A model generated the notes under the pieces. It saw nothing but the letters and a program-made list of their open reading frames with translations, was not told the DNA's origin and made no database searches. DNA of 64,000 nt from Daucus carota subsp. sativus (Eukaryota > Streptophyta > Magnoliopsida > Apiales > Apiaceae): NCBI RefSeq assembly GCF_001625215.2, contig NC_030385.2, forward strand, positions 26,467,135 through 26,531,134. The letters are read 5' to 3'. Both the position numbers and the translations under genes were made by a program. Below are positions 14,119-27,638 of this stretch, piece after piece. Within the stretch, counting starts at the first letter, position 1, and the number at the start of each line of letters is the position of its first letter.

Positions 14119-14319
14119 CTCCTTTCGTCTGCTTTTACATGGATCAGGTAGGAGAAAAATAATAAAAATTATATCATTAGAAAGTATATTTAGTCTAGTT
14201 TAATATGCAACTTTCAATTTTAGAAAAAAATTAGTAGATAATTTATAATGTTTAGTCAAAAATTGATCAATTTGACTCCTCGAAAAACAAAATAGACATG
14301 TAAAAGTGGACGGAGGGAA
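14119..14319. mobile_element. Stowaway-like MITE
   Basis: TA at 14117-14118 and 14320-14321. The ends are CTCCTTTCGTCTGCTTTTAC and GTAAAAGTGGACGGAGGGAA. Confidence 0.8.
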
Positions 14320-14450
14320 TACCAGCTCTTAAAGGAGTAACCAGAAATTCACTGGAACATTAATATTTAACATCTTCTTTAAATTTAAAATTAAGATTTT
14401 GTTTGAAAAGCACAATTGAGATGGTATGAATACATGCAGAAATATAAATA

Positions 14451-14685
14451 CTCTACTCTTTCCATTTTGAAATATATGTCGCTTGTCTGACATATATTTC
14501 TGAATCATTTAACTGCATAATTAAAATTATTATTTTCAAAATTTTATCTTTCGTAATTAAATATTAAGTAATATATTTTGTCGAAAAAATTATAAAAATG
14601 TTAATTCTTACTAAATGGTCTAATAACTTGGAATACGTGTTACAAAATCAAAGAACTTATAAGTATATTTTAAAACAAAACAGAG
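14451..14685. mobile_element. Stowaway-like MITE, decayed
   Basis: TA-flanked, with ends CTCTACTCTTTCCATTTTGA and TAAAACAAAACAGAG. The sequence is more diverged than its neighbours. Confidence 0.5.
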
Positions 14686-14752
14686 TACACTTGAAATTAA
14701 AGATTATTACGGAAATTCATGAATTTCTGACAGCAGGAAAAGCTCACCTTTA

Positions 14753-15349
14753 AGGATGGACATTAACCCAGCCCCGCTCGACCCTGATCTGATCCTCGTC
14801 CCGTTTGGGTTGGGGATTCGAGGAATTTTTCGGAGACAGGGCATGGATCGGAGAATGTTTTATAAAAAATTCGGGGATCAAGTCGGGGTCGGGGATTGAT
14901 GTCGTTCCGCCCCGATCCCTGACCCCGATTGTGTATATATGTAAATAATAATATATTTATATATATATTACACTAAATATATTATGAAAATTAGATAACT
15001 TTTGTAATATAATTAAATTTAAAAAATGATCTTTTATTTTTTTGATTGATTATAAATATATTGTAAAATAATATATTATAAATTGTCGTTTATTTATATT
15101 ATAAATCAATTTTAATATGATTTGATATTGAAAATATAAATATTATTATTTTATTAGTATATTAGGAGTTAGTAGTTTGTTTTTATATTAAAAAGTATAT
15201 TATATTTTATAAAGTTATTATTTTTTTATTAAAAATTAAAATTCCTCGAAAATATCCGTTCGGGGTGGGGTCGGGGATGGGTATTAAATTCGGGGATCGG
15301 GGTCGGGGATAGCACTCCCGACCCCGAAGTGCCCCCGTGCCCATCCCTA
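14753..15349. mobile_element. Element with GC-rich GGATGG ends and AT-rich core
   Basis: Both ends are strongly GC-rich and repeat words such as TCGGGGATCGGGGTCGGGG, while the core (14935-15240) is almost only A and T. The left end, AAGGATGGACATTAACCCAG, roughly matches the complement of the right end, GTAGGGATGGGCACGGGGGC. This contrast is typical of one class of plant MITE-like elements. No clean target duplication was found. Confidence 0.55.
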
Positions 15350-15600
15350 CTGACCTTGTTATTTCCTTCAAAATTTGAATCGTTTTTTATGCTATGCTCG
15401 TGAGCACACGTAAAACACTAATTTTTAGGAATTTGGTGCATTTTTATTGATCATTTAATCATAGATATAGATGGACCCATACATTTACACCAATATCACC
15501 GATAAAAATTTGTAAACTCATCCTTTAACGCACATGAGGAAGACCGTGTATGGATACTCCATTATGGTGCATCAAGTCAGTGGGCATAGTTTTGCACTTA

Positions 15601-15813
15601 CTCGGTATTTTTTTAGTTGTCGCTTTGACTTTTTTCACGTACTTTAAAGTCACTATATATTTTTAAAATTTTATTTTTCTAAATTTAAATTTATAGTTTA
15701 TATTTTTATTTATAAAAAGATTTTTTTTAAAAAATAATAAGTGGAAGTATGTTTTTTAATTACCTTAAAATACATGCAAAAAATCAAAGTGACAACTAAA
15801 AAGGGACGAGGAG
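15601..15813. mobile_element. Stowaway-like MITE
   Basis: TA-flanked (15599-15600 and 15814-15815). The right end is AACTAAAAAGGGACGAGGAG; the left end CTCGGTATTTTTTTAGTTGT complements it. Confidence 0.7.
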
Positions 15814-15834
15814 TATTAAATTCTATTTTACGTA

Positions 15835-16056
15835 CTCCATCTGTCTCAAAATAAGTGTCACTTTGACATTTTTCACGTAATTTAAGGTGCACAAAAAACA
15901 TAGTTCGACATATTATTTTTCAAATTTTCTGAATAAAAGTTTAACATCTATATTTTTATTCAGGAAAAAAAATTGAAAAATAATATGTCGAAGTATATTT
16001 TTTTTAACATCTAAAATGACGTGCAAAAATGGGAACGACATTAGTTTGAGACAGAG
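15835..16056. mobile_element. Stowaway-like MITE
   Basis: TA at 15833-15834 and 16057-16058. The ends are CTCCATCTGTCTCAAAATAA and TTAGTTTGAGACAGAG. It lies only about 20 bp from the preceding MITE and shares inner arms with it. Confidence 0.8.
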
Positions 16057-16059
16057 TAC

Positions 16060-17930
16060 TCATTTGATAGTTGATACGTACGGAAGAGTAAGGTTATGAA
16101 TTTAAATTCCGGTCACCGGACATTACCGTAGTTATTCGGGTAGGGCACCACTAGAACGTGGCTGCATTTAAGTATCGGTGGCATGTGGGCCTCCATTTAT
16201 CCGTCGACTTTGGTGTGTACAGTAGTACCAAATTACTGGAAATGTCGACCTATCCTATGCTTTAAAGTTTAAACTAAAATTGACAATTTATTGACATTAT
16301 ATTTGAGTGAAATACATGAATCACTTGACTAGTAAATGGTAGTTCGCGAAATCTCACCAGAGCGTCTTCTAAATTAGTTGACTCTAATTCGAATTTAATT
16401 ATGTTTGGTATTTATATTTATTTATATTTGATAGAATAAATATTATGTGAATTGACTCCACGATAATGATGAGTTCAAAATCTTTTACCACAGTGTTTAT
16501 AAACATATTTATCATATATATGTCCTTTGTTATGAGATATATATTTTGTAATTGGATTTTATGCTTCGTTTATAGTTAGATGTATGACATTTTATATTTG
16601 CATATTGTGTTATAGTTTTTTTTATATTCAGTTTTATTAATGTGTTCCTTTCGAAGGAGTGTCACATTGGTGGCTATTTGATTGTATTTTGCAATTTTGT
16701 TTTGTCATTAATTAACGATTGTGTCACATAAGCATTTATTCTTGATTCTTTCTTTCCTTCCTCTTTTTTCTCTCCCTCTATTTTTTTCCTTCTTTTCATA
16801 CTTTTTTTCCTCTCCCTCTTTGTTTTCCTTTTTTTTTTTCGCGCATCTCGTGTCTTTCATCTAGGTTTCTTTTCCCCGATCATTAAAATTTTATTTACTA
16901 AATTTACGATGCTATTTCTGCATGACTTTTGGTTAGTGAGTAGACTTTTTTAAATGAAAATTCATATTTTCTTCTTAGTTTTGCAGTTTTTGCTCTCTTT
17001 TTTTGAATTTTGTTCATACATTAATTTTTTTTATCTAAATTTTTGTGGGACTTAAATGAACTAATTTCATGTATAAAAGAAACTCCTTTCGTTGTATTTC
17101 GGTACAATTCATTGACTTGAAAATCTTATGATCATATATAAATATATACATGTATCTTCTATGAGTCCCGGTCCCTGAGATATGTATGCAGGGGACCTGT
17201 TAAATAACATTAAGGTTCCCGGCCATTGGATAATATTCATCGGCCAGGGTTAATACAAAGTTTTAGTACATACATCGCTTTTGAAGTGCTGTATGGAAAA
17301 ACCCTGTACAACAGTTAAAAAGCGCTACATGTCAAAGATTCAAATTCATGGAGTGGAGGGAATGAATTTTTTATTATTAAAAACAAGTTAACAGCCACGA
17401 CATGACTTTTAAAAGAGAGGAGAGAAAAGGCTCTTAGGTTTTTTAAGAGCTACTGAGAGACTCTTGGATCTCAATTTTTATCCATCCTCTTAAATCTTGA
17501 GCTAGGAGAAATGTATTGGAGATGCTCTAAACTTTTATGTTTACGTCCACATGGACCCCTTTTCACCAATCCACGTCACACCTAATCTAAACTAATATAT
17601 GGCCCCAACCAAATTTACCTCGGTTAAATTCAAAACTCACGGTCAAAAAGTAGACACTCTGCGTGAACATTAAAGCTGAAATTTTTTACCAGGCCTGTGC
17701 CGTTACTTTTAATGTTTCCACCAGAGAATGAATTGGATCATTTTTAACTATTTTCATCCGGATTTACCATGCAGTAAAAATACACAAAATGACATGCAGG
17801 ATTGTTTATATAAAAAAAATAAAAAAGAAGACAGAGTGTTGGTAACAAAATACTCCAAAGGAAACCAGAACCTTCATTTCACAAACAAACCAAACCAAAC
17901 CAAAACGTAAACACAAAGAGCGAAAACACC
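16060..17930. other. Intergenic region upstream of the SFH gene
   Basis: I see no gene. It contains a pyrimidine-rich stretch at about 16745-16850 and, at 17160-17340, a block with GGTCCCTGAG, CAGGGGACC, GGCCAGGG and AAAAGCGCTACATG words resembling the block at 5170-5385. The part just before about 17935 probably holds the SFH promoter. Confidence 0.45.
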
Positions 17931-19025
17931 ACCACATATTTATATACATACAAATTCATGTATGTATATTTAGAGTGATTTTATTCGCGTTCAACCGTGA
18001 AATTCACCCGCCGACGATTAATCAGCTGTGTATATTATGATCAAGTTATTTTAATTTAGGTTTGTTTTCATTTTATTGTGTTGATTTCATGTTTTATATT
18101 GTCTTGCATTTGTTTATGTGTTTTTTATTTTAGATGTGAGATCTGAAATGATTCAATCCAGCATTATAGATTTTTGTGCGTGTATTAATTTGTTGGAGGT
18201 TTGATTTTGTATGATGAAATGACTAAAAGTGTCGGTGTAAATATGTTTGTATGATTTGCCGAGCTGAAATGTTTTGAATTGGATGGTACATAAAGTGTGT
18301 AATTTGATGAGAATTTGTATGTGAAGTTTTCGAAAGACAATTGGAGTTGTGAATCATTTGTTGTTATTGAGTTTTTTCGAGGTTTTTTGTTTGCCTACTG
18401 TAATTGAATCGTGCAGTGGATTATATTTTTGTTGATGTGATTTGGTTTTATTTCAGGTTTTAAGTTTTCATTCAAGTTATTATCTATTTGTGCGATAAGT
18501 CTGATTTGCGGTTGGATTTGATGGAAGGAAATTGAAGGGTAAATGTGTTTGGAACTTCTTTTGTTAAAGATGTTTTCTTGGTTTTAGATCACTTAAATGA
18601 GTTTGCTTTCTTATTTTGCTTATTAAAATGGATGAGTACGAGCTGATTCTGGAAATAACACGCATAGTTTCATACTTTCATTACTTCTTGACTTGTATTA
18701 TTAGTTGGCACTTGGCACACTGTTGCTGATACTGATGTGCTTGTTGTATATTTATATTCTTTATACTTCTGATATTCATTTTTTTTTTGAGAACTAATTT
18801 ATGATTTTTTCACATTCTTTCAGTTGTGATCGTGACAAACTACATGAACTTTTGGCGGTTTTCAGGGAACTATTTTTTTTTTTTTTTTGCACTTGTAGTT
18901 GGTCTTTTTATCGTGTGCCTCTCAAAAAATGTCAGGTAAGCATTGCATGTTATACAACTCAAAGTAGTAGTTGTTCTATGTTTTTGTGTATCTTGTATCA
19001 GGGAAAGTGTGTAACTGTTTCTAAC
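17930..19025 (+). promoter_or_regulatory. Probable 5' leader of the SFH gene
   Basis: The segment from about 17935 changes from AT-rich intergenic sequence to T-rich, intron-like sequence and has no coding frame until the start codon at 19026. An acceptor (CTTGTATCAG) lies at 19001-19002, just before the start codon, so the leader is likely spliced. The untranslated first exon is not located exactly. Confidence 0.4.
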
Positions 19026-22000
19026 ATGGAAGTTCAATTAATAGGAATAGAAGGACTAGAAGTTTATGACGAATCACGAGACAGAAGATCAGATTTCGAG
19101 AATTCAGAAGATGAAAGGCGGCGGTCCAAAATTGGAAATTTCAAAAAAAAGGCTTTAAATGCTTCAAACAAGTTCACACATTCTTTAAAAAAGAGGGGAA
19201 AGAGAAAAATTGATTATAGGGTTCCTTCTGTTTCCATAGAGGACATACGTGATCCAAATGAAGAGAGTGCCGTCCATGAATTGCGTCAAAAACTCGTTGA
19301 CAAGGATTTATTGCCAGCTAGACATGATGAATATCATACACTGCTAAGGTTGAATTTCTTTTTGAATTTTTTAGTATAAAGGTTTTTATTAATTTGTTTG
19401 TTTCAAGATGAGTACTTAAATTCCTCTAATTCAATACCAACCCTTGGAAGAAAGAGAAGAAACTATTGATAGTTTTTAGTTAAAGAGTTTAAAGTTCGTC
19501 AAATTTCTATAGCAGCATATGAACCAGGCATTTTCCATGCTCATGTTTGTGAGTGATTGAAAATACTACTTAAATTAGATATTAGCACATATATTGTTAA
19601 GATTATTATAGTGTAATATGAGTTGATCAAATAATTTGTTTAATCTTTTAGTAAATGTTCATAGTTTTTGGAGACTTTCCCACTTGATTATTTATATGTT
19701 TCCTGTTTGGAAATGTAGGTTCTTGAAAGCTAGAGATTTTGATTTTGAGAAAACAATTCAGATGTGGGAAGAAATGCTTAAATGGAGGCAAGAATATGGA
19801 ACTGACACCATACTGGAGGTAATCACAAAACACATCTCACTGACTCTTTATGAGATTGCTGCAATTTTTCTTCATACTTTATATTTCTTTCATCTCAAAG
19901 TAATGACCAAATACTCATAGGTGATAGCAGCACCATAAGCTTTCAGCATTTCAGTATGAAAAAAGTGTTGTTATTAAAATAAGGACACTATATGTTCTGG
20001 TATCTGAAATTTATTTTTAAAACCTCTTCTTACCAAAGTTAGGGGTATTAACTAGTTTATCGTGCTACGAGCATCTATAATTAGTTAGGACTCTCGTGGG
20101 TAGAATATTTCTCTAATTGTCTATATTCTCATCACACATTTATTTAAAATCTTATACTGATCATCAGCATCAGATGTTGTTTTATTTAGGACTATGAATT
20201 TGAAGAGTTAGAAGAAGTCTTGCAGTACTATCCTCAAGGATACCATGGTGTTGATAGAGAAGGAAGGCCTGTTTACATTGAAAGACTTGGAAAAGCACAC
20301 CCAAGCAGGCTTATGCGCATCACTACGCTAGATCGTTACTTAAGATATCATGTTCAAGAATTTGAGAGAGCAATTCATGAGAAGTTCCCTGCATGTTCAA
20401 TTGCAGCAAAGAGACAAATATGTTCAACAACTACAATATTAGATGTGCAAGGCCTGGTAAGTTTAAGCTGTAACTCAGTCTCTTTCTGAACCCAGTGACA
20501 GATTACTTGACATATTCATTCATTTGAAAAATGTTAAATATCACATAATGATCTACAACACTTGTCTTTAAGATATGCCCAAAATTGCATTCAAAGTCCA
20601 TGATATGTTGCCTGTTGTTACAAAATAAATTTATGTAGAAAAGAATTAAATTGTACTAGTAGATCATCAACAAATTGACTTATTCATCCATGACTACTTT
20701 TTGCAAATCCACAGCTTCAATATACATAATGGTAGTTTATTACTGATGCAGGGTGTTAAAAATCTTACACCAACAGCGGCCAATCTTGTGTCAGCAATGG
20801 CAAGAATCGATAATAACTACTACCCTGAGGTGGCGATCTCAGTTTATTATCTATTACTATCACAAACAGTATCTTGTTACTAAACTATTTTAAACGTTAT
20901 TTTCATCAGACTCTGCACCGAATGTTTGTTGTCAATGCTGGTGGTGCCTTCAAAAAGGTGCTTTGGCCTGCTGCTATGAAGTTTCTAGATCCAAAAACCA
21001 TTGCAAAGATTCATGTAAAGCAACTTATTGACTTTATATATTTCTTGGTCATCTGTCAAACTAGCTAACCTGAAGTCTTTGATCTATTTTGTTAGGTTCT
21101 TGAACCAAAATGTTTGGGCAAACTTCTTGAATATGTTGACTCGAGGTTTGTTTTTTGTCCTCAGACTTCAAAATGTTGCTTTAGGTTTAGCTCAAATGAT
21201 TGCTTAAATTTATATCTTCCAGTCAATTGCCGGACTTCTTGGGAGGTTCTTGCACATGTCCTGCTGAAGGAGGGTGCCTTAGGTCTAACAGTGGTCCGTG
21301 GAATGAACCTCAAATAATGAAGGTGAGATTTTCACCTTGATGTATTTATATGTAATTTTTTGAAGTTGGATGCCCCGATGCAAGTATCGTAGAGAGAGTG
21401 AGAGAGACTTCTAAAGTTGTTCTTTTTTCAATTTTCAGCTGGTGCATCATGCAGAAACTACATTTGTTAGACAAATGAGCAGGGAATCAAGTGAACAACA
21501 AAAACTTGTCTCCTATATTCAGATGCGTACACTACAGGCAAGTTATTAATTTATGTATCATGTATCTGATGTCATCAGCAATTGAGATTCTTTATATAGT
21601 TATAATCTGATATATTTTGTTTCAACAGGGCAATGATGGATCAACAACAGAAGCAGTAACAGAAATTGATGATCCATCCTCTTTCATCACACAAGATAGT
21701 TGTGAAATATCAAAAACAGCATCTCTTCACAGAAGTGTGAGTTTTTTTTGAGTCTGATGTCTTTGACAATCTCAATATTTTGTTATCAAAATTTTTCCCT
21801 CCCATATTTAGTACGCTTCAATGAAAAAAAATGTATAAACCCTGCTGTTATATGGTGTATTGATTCAGTTTTTGTCTCTATGATGCAAATATAAAATACA
21901 GGCAGGGGTATCAGATTCAACTGTCTACTACAGTTGTGAAGATCATTTCAGTCAGGATGATAATAGTAATGAGACTGGTTATGTGTCGGGAAATTCTAAG

Positions 22001-23087
22001 GATCTTTGTGATGAAGGTATCTACAAATATTTTAGTTGTGATTAATTTCTTTAGTGTTGTGTGTACTTCTGGTTCAGAACCCATATTTTTTATTTAAAAA
22101 GTTCCAATCACTTTGCTTCAATAATTTGATTTGTAGCTGGGACTACTTAAAAATTGTGGCGATGCTTTAAACCATCTTCCTACTGTATAAGTTTTACTTC
22201 ATTGCTATTAGGGGTAAAGGAATTTGAATGTCAACCTCAACTAATTACATCAATATTAAGTCCAAAGTATATTTCTACTATTCCAAATTGTATTTAAAGA
22301 ATATATATTTTTAGATGATTATGTGCAAGAACTGATTTTACAGTTACAGGTACTTTGGTTATTCAGTGGTTGGACATTATCCAGGAAAAGGTGGTGAAGA
22401 GAACTTTCCAGTGTGTGGCAAAAGTTTTAATGTGCTTTGTAGTTAGACTATTCGCATTTTTTCAAAGTTTACCCTTCGGTTCAAGGAGGTGGAGGACCGA
22501 TGTACATCCATCTAATGTTATTGAACATAATCCTGATATGCATTCACATGGAGGCACCGTAGCTGTCACTGAGGAAGATCATATCCATCCTTGTGTGGAA
22601 CGCCTGCAGAAAGTAGAGCAAATACTTGAGGAATTAAAGAGCAAACATGCTCAAATTCCTAAAGAGAAGGACCAAATGCTTCTGCATTCTTTGGAGAGGA
22701 TCAAGTCTGTGGAGTTCGACCTTGACAAAACTAAGAAAGTAAGTCACATCGATCTGCTGGATTGGTAGAACGCTTTTGTTTTTTGACCTTAAACTCCTTT
22801 TCGTACAGGTATTACATGCCACCGTGATGAAGCAACTTGAAATATCCAAGTTAATGGACAATCTGCAGGAGTCCAAATGCAGGGTACATTACAAAACTTC
22901 TCTTTTATTAAATATGATATGTACCCCCAGCCAATTGATTATAAATGTGTATATATTACATACTGAGCCTGATCAGAGATTGTAGTAGAACTCATCTACC
23001 AAGTCTTCCTTAAGTTGCTCTATTGGGGAGCATGTAATGGTCTCATCACCTTTTATTGTTGTGCAGAATCGACGGCTGTGGTGTTGA
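19026..23087 (+). CDS. SEC14-like phosphatidylinositol/phosphatidylcholine transfer protein, SFH family
   Basis: Thirteen coding exons: 19026-19348, 19719-19818, 20190-20456, 20752-20829, 20910-21014, 21096-21145, 21223-21322, 21439-21537, 21629-21736, 21902-22016, 22344-22738, 22809-22883 and 23067-23087. They join in frame to 611 residues. SFH proteins present phosphatidylinositol at membranes and direct phosphoinositide signalling in polar growth and trafficking. A basic head rich in Lys/Arg/Ser precedes the CRAL-TRIO N domain ([20 protein letters not shown]) and the SEC14 lipid-binding domain (about residues 142-341; [41 protein letters not shown], then a Cys-rich CTCPAEGGC). The nodulin-like end holds a hydrophobic stretch ([16 protein letters not shown]) and a coiled coil, and the protein ends in NRRLWC. 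The intron after 21537 uses a GC donor (CAG/GCAAGT). The paralogue number cannot be assigned. Confidence 0.93.
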
Positions 23088-24800
23088 TTTTAGGACAATT
23101 GAAGTAGGAACAAGCAACGGGCGCATAGTCATATACCTTCAAAGGTGAATTTAACAAATAATTAACTTCATGGGCTTAAGATTTGTGGCCGGGGTAGTAC
23201 ATAGAGGAAAGAACAATACCAGAAGAGCTGATCGATTTCCTACTCTTTTTCAATGTTCATGGTGTACATCAAGTAGATGACGAACCTACTCTAAATAGCT
23301 ATCTGAATTTTCCCGTCTCATAATATGAGACTGTAGAGAAGGAACACATAATGCATAGTTTTACATTGCGGCACCTTTTTGTCTTGTTTACTGCTTCAAG
23401 TGGATGCTACCCATATAAGCTGATAACGTAATACCAAATGGGGTATGAGTAATTAACTTGTTCCCTACTTCCCGAGTTGATTGTTACAATCACATGAATG
23501 TTTCAAATATCTGATAAATACTAATTGTGGCAGTTGGTTATTATTGGTAATCTACATTAAGGCCCAACTCAATTTTTTAAAGATGGATCATTCTATATTA
23601 TTGAGCTTAGTTCATCTTGGTGATCCAGACTTCAGTACTTATGATTCAGCGCAAGTAAAATCTGGACTGATTCTTGATTGTAAGTTGTATACAAATGCTA
23701 TTAGCGATTTAAACTAACAACTTTGTTTGCTGATGGAATGACGTAGTATATATTAACGACAGGTTTGTAATTATTAGAATTTAGATGTAATGTTTTAAAT
23801 TATATAAATTTCTTCCTGTATTTATGTGCAGTAACTCAATTGAATATTATCATCCTATTCTAAACTGTTACAGAGTCGCTGAAGAGAGTGAGCGTAATAA
23901 TAATAAGTCGTATCATTTAGATATCACGATCATGAGCACGGTGACAAAATGAAAAGAAATCAGTCCGATATCTCGTGCATAAACTAAGCAAAGTTAGAAA
24001 TGAAAGTACTATTTATCTTTTCTCATTTTTTCTGTAAATATGAGGTTTGTAATTCTTATTATTTCCACACAAAGCGATATATATACCCAGTTGCAGGATA
24101 CCAATTAAGGTTAGCCAATGTCTTCAAACGGATCAAACAGTTGTACATAGCAAGCAAATTAGGTTTCTTAATTACCCCAATGGTTAGTGTTGTTTCGGGG
24201 TATGAGGGCAACATTAATATTATTAATTTTGTGATTTGGAAGTACAATTACTACCAACACTAGTTTCTCAAAATGACTGGAAAATAGTACTACAAAATCT
24301 AAAATATTTTGATGTCTCGTGCATTGACATCAAAATTTTGGGGTTATTACTATCCATCGGCCAGAAAAATCACTGATAATATCGCGTAACATTCGTATGT
24401 TAGGAACCGGATACGCTAATATCTGCAAAACCCTGGGGTAGAGTATTTGACCAAACCACAAAAACAATGGTGACTTTTCCATGGCTCTGTCGTATTGCAT
24501 GCCTAGCATATATCCACACACATGTTATCTACTACATTCTCTTACAATTCCACATTCCACACAGCATACCATACTTCCATGCCAAGTCTCAGGTCACGAG
24601 GAGACCATAACTGCAATCAACTTCCGTGCTTACTGTGAGTCTTGATTACTGCAATCAACTTTCCGCGCTTACTGTGTGCAAGTTTTAAGACTTGGCCTTA
24701 CCAATCTATGGTGTTGCACAAGACCCTTGCGTAAATTAGACTGGATCAAGTTGAATACGATATCTAACAAGGGCAGGTTCCAGTAGATAGAGCTTCATAT
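23088..24800. other. Intergenic region: SFH 3' end and LLG promoter
   Basis: The first few hundred bases probably hold the SFH 3' UTR. The rest shows no convincing gene; short frames at 23481-23717 and 24000-24263 match nothing I know. The last part should contain the promoter of the first LLG gene. Confidence 0.45.
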
Positions 24801-26020
24801 ATGGCGATTACTAGTCTTTGTTCTTCAATTATCAAGATTCTGCTTTTCGCGCTATCCATTTTGGCTCAAATGTCTGTGTCTTGTTCTCTTTCAGGTTTGT
24901 AATTTATGTTTTTTTGTAATTGTTAAATCAAATTTTTTTATTGATCGCTGAATATTGTATGGTTACTGTACAGATGATATATCAGAATCTCACTCTTTGG
25001 TTGGACGCAACCTGCTTCAAGCCCAGAAAGGTTTTCCTTTTCCTTCTCAACTGCCCTTTTGTTTGGTAATAAAAGTATAATATGTAGGTAGGGGTGGCAA
25101 TTTCGGGTAACAGATCGTGTTCGTATTAGCAACCGTGTCGATTTCGGGTCAAGCTAAAATCACTTAAAATTGAATAAACTGGCTAAGTTCATGTTGTGCA
25201 TCTGACAAAACTGAACTGGCTTCTAAGAATTGCAAACACAGTCTTGAATTAAAAAAAAAATAAAAAATCAAACATCCTGGCATAGACCTTTTGATAATCT
25301 TCATGTGCTCTATCATGTTCCGAATAGGTTTTCAACATTTATTTGTACTTGTAGTATGGTTGATGTCTCATCTATCTGAGCTCAGAGTCTGTACTGACAG
25401 ACTAATTGAAATTAAACACAGAGAAAGCCAAAAGGAAAATTGGATCATTACTTTGAGATAAGTAGTGGTGCCCGATTTTTATGCTCTAATCTGTCTGAAG
25501 TGCGCGACTTTATGAATCAAAAGTCGCTCTTCTTGTGCAAACACTGTAATATAATTGTGTAACTTGTGTTATTACTACTTCTCAATTACACTATATAAAG
25601 TGCAGAGTCGAAAAGTGCAATTTTGGTGAAAAATAATCTTGTTTCATATGTGCAGCTTGCCCGGTGAGCTTCGAGTTTGAGAACTATACGATCATCACTA
25701 GCCAATGCAAAGGACCTAACTACCCAGCTGGACCATGTTGCAAGGCTTTTAAAGAATTTGCTTGCCCTTTCGTGGACGAGTTGAATGACATTTCAAATAT
25801 CTGTTCTGAAACCATGTTCAGTTACATTACCTTAATAGGAAATTACACAGCCGACTTGTTTGGCAGTATATGCGTAGAAGGAAAGGATGGACTCGATTGC
25901 TCTGAGTTCTTACCGCCAGAACCAGATGACACGACTAGTGGAGCTGGTGCCACACATAATACACATCAACTATTGGTGTTCACAACTTCCTTTCTGGTGC
26001 CATTGTTATCAATGCTGTGA
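24801..26020 (+). CDS. LLG1: LORELEI-like GPI-anchored protein, upstream tandem copy
   Basis: Exons 24801-24894, 24974-25030 and 25656-26020 encode 171 residues. LLG proteins are cell-surface co-receptors and chaperones for the FERONIA family of receptor kinases and help perceive RALF peptides. The signal peptide is in exon 1 (IKILLFALSILAQMSVS). Exon 2 gives the linker DDISESHSLVGRNLLQAQK. Exon 3 carries the eight-cysteine domain starting ACPVSFEFENYTIITSQCKG, with the CC pair, ACPF and TMFSYI. The C-terminus is hydrophobic (LLVFTTSFLVPLLSML) as a GPI signal requires. A downstream copy at 27639 has the same three exons and phases, with exons 2 and 3 of identical length. Intron 2 contains a truncated MITE at 25087. 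In place of the YGKYPPGLF found in the second copy, this one has IGNYTADLFG, adding an N-glycosylation site. Confidence 0.93.
25087..25205 (+). mobile_element. MITE-like repeat with GGGTGGCA terminus, copy 2 (truncated)
   Basis: Starts TAGGGGTGGCAATTTCGGGT and runs through CAAGCTAAAATCACTTAAAATTG, then stops matching. Only one end is present. It is the same family as at 11285 and 62457 and lies in intron 2 of the first LLG gene. Confidence 0.7.
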
Positions 26021-27638
26021 ATCCCATTTCTGCAAATAAAGAAAAAGTTAGCGTGCACCAGCAAAGTGCTACTGTCTGTGTCACGCCATTCCCTGCGTGC
26101 TCCAAAGTGTCAAAAACACCAAGGAGTAAACTCAAAATTGCCACTTAAGTGATGCTGGTGTGCATGTTTAGATGATTCAGATCATCAACAAGGGAGAAAT
26201 GTCATATTCTCAGGGAACCAAGACACTTCAGGCTAATATGTAATTTTTTTGGCAAATGCTTCCTTGAAGGCCAATGTTTAACGCTTTGTTTTGCAAATGC
26301 CAATGCTGAGCACTTGTTACTTGTTAGGTATGCGATAAAATGAGTGAATATAAAGAGAAATTGTGGAGTTAGAAAGTAATTTATGAATAAAAATAGATTA
26401 AGAGTAAAATTTCTAACATGATATTTGAGAACAAAACACAAAACAGGTAAAGAGGGAACGGAACTTTTGAATTGAAAACCGATTCAGAGTAAATTTTCTA
26501 ATATGAAATTCAGGAAAGAAAGAGAATGGAATTTTAATATAGAATCATGGAGTATTATTTATTATTCAAATGTTAGAATGGGACGATAAAGAAAATATTA
26601 ATCTTTTAACCATAAATATTCGAGCTAAAAAAATTATGGAGATTGACATAAAATTATCAAAACCCAAATATAATTTTTCAAAATCCTATAATATCCGTTT
26701 GACCTAACTTAAAATAAAGTTATTACGTAAAGTAATAAAATAGATGATAAATGATAAAAGTAGATTGTGATTCACAAGTTATTAAAAGTGTGTCTTTTAA
26801 ATTATCTATATATGTTTGAATAATTTCAATATTTTGATTTATTTGATAAATATTAAGAAGGAGAATATTATTAGGAAAGAAAATGGAAACAAAGTAGATT
26901 TGAAAAAGCTTAACTTTTTAAATTTGCAAATTTTGTTTTTAAAATTTTCTAAAAATATTTTGATTTTTTCGGCAAATTAGTCAAGAAAAATAAAAACCGA
27001 CTTATATTAAAAAAATAGCCTAACTAACAAAAAAAACAGAGAGAAGCCCGACTTCTTAAATACAATCCCATAAATTGTTTGGACATTCGCATACTGTCAT
27101 AATCATCCATCATCTTTATCCACTTTTAAGTTTCAGCACAGCAAAGTTAGCTTCTGGAATAAAATGATGTTCACAAAGAAAAACATGAGTCAAATCAATT
27201 AACACTTCTAATTACTCCTATTAACAGGTGTGGTTAGTTGACTAATTACAGAAACTGCAGGCTAACAATAAGACGCAAAAAATAAAATTAATAAAATATA
27301 CAGAAGTAGTTGGTATCCAAAACAAGAAATTCGTGGCCATTGCTTGCTGACTTGGTACTTTGATTAATTTAAAATAGAGAGGCATATATATAAGTTTACG
27401 CGTATGGAGCATTACCTTAGCTGTATCAGACCTCCCCATGTTCTCTTTTCCAGTTGTCTGTTTTTATTACATTTATAACACACAGATAATTTACACAAAC
27501 ATCGGCTTAACTCAACTCTCTTCTGTTCTTGCATAGACTACTAGGAGGAGGTAGAATTTCTGTTGGGTCTGTTCATATTAGATCAGATCCAGTTGAACTA
27601 ACAGAGGGAGAGAGAGAGAGAGAGAGAGATTGTTATAT
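26021..27638. other. Spacer between the two LLG genes
   Basis: About 1.6 kb holding the 3' UTR of the first copy and the promoter of the second. The stretch 26430-27050 is very AT-rich with no frame. A GA microsatellite, (GA) about 13 repeats at 27604-27630, lies just before the second start codon and may be in its 5' UTR. Confidence 0.5.
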
